From Pseudomonadota bacterium (GTDB taxonomy: Bacteria; Hydrothermota; 32-111; QNBC01): a stretch of DNA of 10,762 nucleotides. Each line of letters begins with the position of its first letter. Position 1 is the first letter of the stretch. The stretch is taken from NCBI GenBank assembly GCA_011682715.1, contig JAACEC010000041.1, positions 1-10,762 of the forward strand. Reading direction: 5' to 3'. A program made the position numbers and the translations under genes. The notes under the pieces were generated by a model. It had not been told where the DNA came from. It worked only from the letters and a program-made list of their open reading frames with translations, and searched no databases. Of the stretch, positions 6,314 through 10,762 are shown one piece after another.

Positions 6314-8481
6314 GCCCTTTTGATTTTCTTCCTCTCTTTCACTTTTTTATGCTCCGGCTTATTCTGCGGTTCTCTTCTAATTTGCACCCTGAACATCTTC
6401 GCCACTATCTCTTCATCCATGTTTATTACCATGTTCTCAAACATCATATACGATTCCTTTTTGTACTCAACAAGGGGATCTCTTTGAGCGTAGCCTCTGA
6501 GCCCTATTCCCTCTTTTAACGCATCCAGTTCGTAAAGGTGGTCTCTCCATTTCAAATCGATTGTTTGGAGTACAACAAATTTCATAACTTTTTCGTACAT
6601 CTCGCCGAATTCTTCCCTCTTTAGCCCGAGATTCTCCTTTGCTCTATTAAAAAGATAATCAAACAAACTTTCTTTTGTGAAATTGGCTTTGTCTTTCTCT
6701 GTTATCTGCGGATCATCGAGAAAATCGTTTATATAGTTAACTATAAGATTATCCCAATCCCAATCTTCCGGATATTTCCTATTCTCCGTATATTTCTCAA
6801 TCATATCGTTGAGAACGTTTTCAATTTTTCCAAGTATAAATTCATCGGGATTTTTATTGTACAGCACCTCATCACGCATAGCGTAAATCGCTTCCCTCTG
6901 TTTATTCATCACATCATCGTAATCGATCAAACGTTTTCTGATATCAAAATTGTATCGCTCGACTCTCTTCTGTGCATTCTCAATAGCTTTCGTAATTAAG
7001 GGGTGCGTGATCGCTTCATTCTCCTTTACACCGATTCTGTCCATGGCACTTGCAATTCTGTCGGAAGCAAAAAGCCTCATAAGGTCATCTTCAAGGGAAA
7101 TAAAGAATATCGAAGAACCGGGGTCTCCCTGCCTTCCGCTTCTACCCCTTAGCTGTCTGTCAATCCTTCTCGATTCATGTCTCTCTGTTCCTATGACATG
7201 CAATCCCTCGAGTTCCTTAACTCCTTCTCCGAGTTTAATATCGGTACCTCTGCCTGCCATGTTGGTGGAGATTGTCACATTTCCCTTTCCTCCTGCATGG
7301 GAGATTATCTCCGCTTCTTTTTGATGGTACTTCGCATTCAAAACGGAATGTGAAATTCCCGCTCTCTTCAGCATTCGCGAAAGTTGCTCGGAAACCTCCA
7401 CTGTGATCGTACCCACAAGCACCGGTCTTCCTTTCTCATGTTGTCTTTTTATTTCCTCTATTATGGCTCTGTATTTTTCTATTCTCGTTCTGTAAATCAT
7501 ATCGCTTGAATCGTCTCTTATAACGGGTCTGTTTGTGGGTACAACGATAACATCAAGTTTATAAATTTCCCAGAATTCCGCCGCCTCTGTCTCCGCCGTT
7601 CCGGTCATACCCGCCAATTTATCATACATCCTGAAGAAATTCTGTAATGTGATCGTTGCGAGGGTCTGTGTTTCCTGCTCAATTTTAACCCCTTCTTTCG
7701 CTTCGATAGCTTCGTGAATTCCTTCGGAAAAACGCCTTCCCGGCATAATTCTTCCGGTAAACTCATCCACTATGATCACCTTTCCGTCTTTCACGATATA
7801 CTCGGAATCCCTTTCGAACAGCGAATAAGCTTTCAGCAATTGATGGATGTTGTGTATCTTTTCGTTCTTCTCGGCATAGTCTCTCTGAATGGCATCCTTG
7901 GACACGGCCTTTTCCCTCGAGGATAATTTCTCGTCCTCATCGATCTTCTGGAATTTTTCACTGAGATCGGGTACGGTAAAAAACGAGGGATTGTTCTTTG
8001 ACATTTCCTCTCTGCCTTTGTCTGTAATGGAAACGGTATTGCCCTTTTCGTCTATCACATAGTAAAGCTGTTCGTCGAATTGCGGCAGATTTTTATCCCT
8101 GATAAGCTCATTCTCCAAATTCTCAACAAGTACTTTTATTCCTTTTTCTCTGTACAATTTCAGCAATCGTTTGTTTTTTGGCGCTCCTCTCTGTGCAAGT
8201 AAAAGTTTACCAGCCGCTTCCCGTTCGTTTCCTTCTTCCAGATCTTTCATAGCTTCCGTTATCAGTCCATTTACATATCTGTTCTGCAATTTTACAACGC
8301 GGCTCACGAGAGGTTTCAATTCCTTGTACTGCTGAAGGGAAACCTCCACGGGACCGGATATGATAAGCGGGGTTCTCGCCTCATCGATCAAAACGGAATC
8401 CACCTCATCAACTATTGCATAATTGAACCCGCGTTGTACCTTCTGCTCCGGCTCTATAACCATGTTGTCCCTGAGATAATA
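6310..8481 (-). CDS. secA: Preprotein translocase ATPase SecA, main C-terminal part (downstream of frameshift)
   Basis: This covers the second half of NBD1, the pre-protein cross-linking domain, NBD2 and the helical scaffold/wing domains of the Sec export motor. Evident motifs are the Walker B DEVD in 'DEVDSVLIDEARTPLIISGP', 'IVDEFTGR' with 'PGRRFSEGIHEAIEAKEG', 'TLATITLQNFFRMYDKLAGM', 'TGTAETEA', 'NMAGRGTDIKLG', 'GTERHESRRIDRQLRGRSG' and 'GDPGSSIFFISLEDDLMRLF'. 'DLKWRDHLYELDALKEGI' lies near the end. A segment of over 100 residues after the DEVD box ('LLLAQRGAPKNKRLLKLYRE') resembles the insertion of Bacteroidetes/Chlorobi SecA. The C-terminus is basic (KVKERKKIKRA) and lacks the cysteine-rich zinc motif that binds SecB. 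Homology starts at YYLRDNM (8481); the ATG at 8487 opening this frame is accidental. The full protein would be about 919 aa. Confidence 0.95.
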   Translation of the reverse strand, partial: YYLRDNMVIEPEQKVQRGFNYAIVDEVDSVLIDEARTPLIISGPVEVSLQQYKELKPLVSRVVKLQNRYVNGLITEAMKDLEEGNEREAAGKLLLAQRGAPKNKRLLKLYREKGIKVLVENLENELIRDKNLPQFDEQLYYVIDEKGNTVSITDKGREEMSKNNPSFFTVPDLSEKFQKIDEDEKLSSREKAVSKDAIQRDYAEKNEKIHNIHQLLKAYSLFERDSEYIVKDGKVIIVDEFTGRIMPGRRFSEGIHEAIEAKEGVKIEQETQTLATITLQNFFRMYDKLAGMTGTAETEAAEFWEIYKLDVIVVPTNRPVIRDDSSDMIYRTRIEKYRAIIEEIKRQHEKGRPVLVGTITVEVSEQLSRMLKRAGISHSVLNAKYHQKEAEIISHAGGKGNVTISTNMAGRGTDIKLGEGVKELEGLHVIGTERHESRRIDRQLRGRSGRQGDPGSSIFFISLEDDLMRLFASDRIASAMDRIGVKENEAITHPLITKAIENAQKRVERYNFDIRKRLIDYDDVMNKQREAIYAMRDEVLYNKNPDEFILGKIENVLNDMIEKYTENRKYPEDWDWDNLIVNYINDFLDDPQITEKDKANFTKESLFDYLFNRAKENLGLKREEFGEMYEKVMKFVVLQTIDLKWRDHLYELDALKEGIGLRGYAQRDPLVEYKKESYMMFENMVINMDEEIVAKMFRVQIRREPQNKPEHKKVKERKKIKRA

Positions 8482-8482
8482 A

Positions 8483-9061
8483 CTCATTATTTGTACCGTA
8501 AGTTATATCTCGCGTGTACATCTCTTTCCTTTCATCGGGGCTCACACCGCCTTTAATCACACCTACGGTAAGTCCGAGAAATTTGTAAATTTCCCCCATC
8601 CATTCGCTGTCTCTCTGAGCGAGATAGTCGTTAACAGTAACGAGGTGTGCACCTTTACCACTAAGTGCATTCAGATAGAGGGGCATGGTCGCCACAAGGG
8701 TCTTACCTTCTCCGGTAGCCATTTCAGCTATCTTCCCCTCGTGCAAGACCATGGCACCTATCAACTGAACATCGAAAGGAATCATATTCCACTCCGTCTC
8801 ATGCCCCATAACAGTCCATTTCTTCCCCATCAATCTTCTGCATGTATCTTTAACAACGGCAAAAGCTTCAACCATTAAATCGTCGAGCGTTTCGCCATTT
8901 TTCAGTCTTTCCTTAAACTCAACCGTTTTATGTTTCAATTCGTCATCACTGAGATTTTTCAACTCCTCGTATTCCTCATTGATAAGGGGAACAACTTTCC
9001 AATATCGCTTTAATTCCTTATCGTTTTTTGAGCCGAAAATCTTCTTAATTAACTGTATCAT
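8483..9061 (-). CDS. secA: Preprotein translocase ATPase SecA, N-terminal part (upstream of frameshift)
   Basis: Residues 1-193 of SecA cover the first part of NBD1. The Q-motif region 'PFDVQLIGAMVLHEGKIAEM' is followed by Walker A ATGEGKT (115-121), 'HLVTVNDYLAQRDSEWMG' and 'DITYGTNNE'. SecA continues here with the near-invariant FGFDYLRDNM, but this frame goes on with unrelated LLSQGQHGYRAG and stops at 8408-8410. Comparison with the codons expected for that motif shows exactly 8 nt missing. The ATG at 9061-9059 has an SD (GAGAGG, 5-6 nt spacing) and overlaps the dxs stop as ATGA, suggesting translational coupling to dxs. Confidence 0.92.
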
Positions 9062-9740
9062 ATTTTACCTCTCAATTCGTTTATTACATTCAATAATTTA
9101 TTCGATGAAAATCCGGAAATGTCAAGCAAAATTTTCCTATCTCCGAACGTAATGAACACATCGTCAAATCCCATTATCGCAAATCTTCCTCTAAATCCGA
9201 CTTCAAACAGATCTCTCAAAATTTCTTCTCCTACGCCTCCCATAATGCTCCCCTCTTCGGCAACGATTATATTCTTATATTTTTTTGCTACACTCTCGAT
9301 AAGTTCTTTATCGACGGGCTTTGCAAAACGCAAATTAACCATATCGAATTCCACTTTCTTTTTCCCTCTTAACTCCCTCGCAATAACATTTCCCGTTCCG
9401 AGGGCAAGTACAACGGTATCGCTTTTCTCCCTTTTAGTCCATTCCGCCTTTCCCATTTCGATTTTATTATTTTTCCCGAACGATTCGGGTATCGTATCCC
9501 GAGGATATCTGATTGCAATGGGACCTTCACGGTATGCTGCTGCAAATTCTAACATCTCCTCAAATTCTTCTGCGTCTTTCGGAGCCATAAGAACCATATT
9601 CGGTATGGTTCTCAAATATGCGATGTCGAATGTCCCGTGATGCGTGGGGCCGTCGGCTCCGACTACTCCGGCTCTATCGATACAAAATACAACCGGTAAA
9701 TTCTGCAAAGCGATATCGTGAATAATCGAATCGTAAGCTC
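9058..9740 (-). CDS. dxs: 1-deoxy-D-xylulose-5-phosphate synthase, C-terminal part (downstream of frameshift)
   Basis: This covers the end of the pyrimidine-binding domain and the C-terminal transketolase domain of DXS, the TPP enzyme that makes DXP from pyruvate and glyceraldehyde-3-phosphate at the entry to the MEP pathway. Reading from 9738 it gives 'AYDSIIHDIALQNLPVVFC', then 'IDRAGVVGADGPTHHGTFD', 'IAYLRTIPNMVLMAPKDAEE', 'GPIAIRYPRD', and in the last domain 'VVLALGTGNVIARE' and 'IIVAEEGSIMGGVGEEI'. No ATG opens it; the first TTG is at 9708. It can be expressed only as a continuation of the upstream part. The stop overlaps the secA start by four bases (ATGA), so dxs and secA are probably one transcription unit. 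Confidence 0.93.
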
Positions 9741-10762
9741 TAAAAAGGTTGAATAGATCGCCACAAAAGGATGCATACCACCTGCTGCAAGGCCACCTGC
9801 AAAAGTTACGGCATGCTGTTCGGCAATCCCTACATCGAAAAATCTGTCAGCGAAACGCTCTCGAAATTTAACCAGTCCCGTTCCCTGCGGCATAGCAGCC
9901 GTAATCGCAATGACATCGGTATGTTTCTCTCCTATATCCACCATTTTATCAGAAAAAATCGAGGTGTATTTGGGCCTGCTGTTCTCCGGTTTATCGACCT
10001 TTCCACTCTCTATGTTAAACGGTCCGAGCCCGTGAAAACGGGTGGGGTCCTCCTCCGCTTTTTTATACCCCTTCCCCTTTTCCGTTATAACATGCACGAA
10101 TACCGGTTCATTAAGATTTTTCACAAACTTGAACACTTCTATTAATTCTCCCAATTTATGTCCGTTATAAGGTCCCATGTAGTGAAACCCAAACTCTTCG
10201 AAAAATATCGTATGAGCCTCTACAAAGAGTCTTTTCGCGCTCTCCTTTGCCCTTTTCATAAATTTTATAACTTTTTCATTATGATTTGTTATTTTATCCA
10301 CAAAATTCCAAATCCCGCTTTTGACGGAATAGTACTCGCTGGAAGCCGTTATTCTCGCAAGATATTTTGCTATTCCGCCGATATTTTTATCAATGGACAT
10401 TTCATTATCATTAAGTACGACAACAAAGTCTCTATTCAAAAACCCGGCATTATTCAACCCCTCATAGCTTATCCCTGCCGTTAAACCTCCGTCACCCACA
10501 ACAGCTATTACTTTGTTTTTTTCTCCCTTTAGGTCCCTGGAAATAGCGAAACCTAGAGCCGATGATATGGCAGTTCCGACATGTCCTGCTCCGAAGGGAT
10601 CATAATCACTCTCATTACGGTTTGTAAATCCACTTAATCCTTTGTATTTTCTTAGATTTTTAAAGGCTTCCCTTCTGCCCGTTATTATTTTATGAGTATA
10701 GGATTGGTGTCCCACATCAAAGATTATTTTATCCTCAGGGGCGTCAAAGACATAATGCAATG
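9741..10762 (-). CDS. dxs: 1-deoxy-D-xylulose-5-phosphate synthase, N-terminal part, truncated by window edge
   Basis: This is the first transketolase-like domain of DXS, entering from the right edge. About 50 N-terminal residues lie outside; the visible sequence starts in 'LHYVFDAPEDKIIFDVGHQS'. The TPP/Mg site is clear in 'VVGDGGLTAGISYEGLNNAG' with 'LNDNEMSID', followed by 'VITEKGKGYKKAEEDPTRFH'. The pyrimidine domain carries the catalytic glutamate in 'DVGIAEQHAVTFAGGLAAGG'. The frame follows the family as far as 'FVAIYSTFL' (codon 9743-9741), then reads a nonsense tail to a stop at 9663-9665. The expected continuation QRAYD is found in another frame after a loss equivalent to 4 nt. All active-site residues in the visible sequence are retained. 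Confidence 0.93.

Noticed and set aside
8477..8487. Separate C-terminal SecA gene starting at ATG 8487
   Set aside because: The first codons (MSYY) are a chance reading across the deletion; there is no SD, and the half lacks Walker A, so it could not work alone.
9119..9640. Plus-strand open frame of 173 codons antisense to dxs
   Set aside because: It is rich in Ser, Pro, Phe and Ile, as expected from the reverse complement of a real coding region, with no recognisable motif and no ribosome binding site.
1..10762. Defence system, CRISPR array, prophage or biosynthetic cluster
   Set aside because: All coding sequence is accounted for by tldD/tldE, priA, a two-component pair, secA and dxs. No direct-repeat array, integrase or toxin-antitoxin pair was seen.

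Overview
The window comes from an AT-rich bacterial chromosome and carries mostly housekeeping genes. The lineage cannot be fixed by eye. The SecA sequence is most reminiscent of the Bacteroidetes/Chlorobi (FCB) side of the tree or related uncultured phyla: it has a long insertion after the DEVD box and a 'GHETEW...FDVQLIGAMVLHEGKIAEM' N-terminal region. Dxs shows use of the MEP isoprenoid pathway. REP-type palindromes and a decayed REP-associated transposase add a repeat signature common in uncultured Gram-negative lineages.

Layout. Positions 1-1692 (minus strand) hold a TldD/TldE metalloprotease pair. tldD has its own promoter and a frameshift at a run of six G. The tldE-like gene follows 12 nt later and runs off the left edge. 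Positions 1693-2166 are a divergent intergenic region with the tldD promoter, two REP hairpins, a RAYT transposase remnant, a third palindrome and the priA promoter. Positions 2167-4134 (plus strand) encode PriA, with all eight zinc cysteines but an eroded helicase/ATPase core. Its promoter places the transcription start at the ATG, so the mRNA looks leaderless. Positions 4129-10762 (minus strand) read dxs, secA, a receiver-only response regulator, then a GAF-PAS-histidine kinase. dxs and secA overlap by ATGA. The regulator has its own promoter, whose -35 box overlaps the secA stop. The kinase converges on priA, and the two stop codons form one palindromic hexamer.

The most striking feature is the number of reading-frame breaks. 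tldD, secA and dxs are each split by one small indel inside otherwise well-conserved sequence, although secA and dxs are normally essential. The kinase also lacks an ATG/GTG/TTG start that would include its GAF domain, and it lies in frame with the regulator across a single TAA. Consensus or assembly errors are the first explanation to test. Gene decay or recoding are the alternatives. I found no CRISPR array, tRNA, rRNA, phage module or defence system. The candidates for new biology are the helicase-dead PriA with its leaderless promoter, the regulator/kinase arrangement and the frame breaks.
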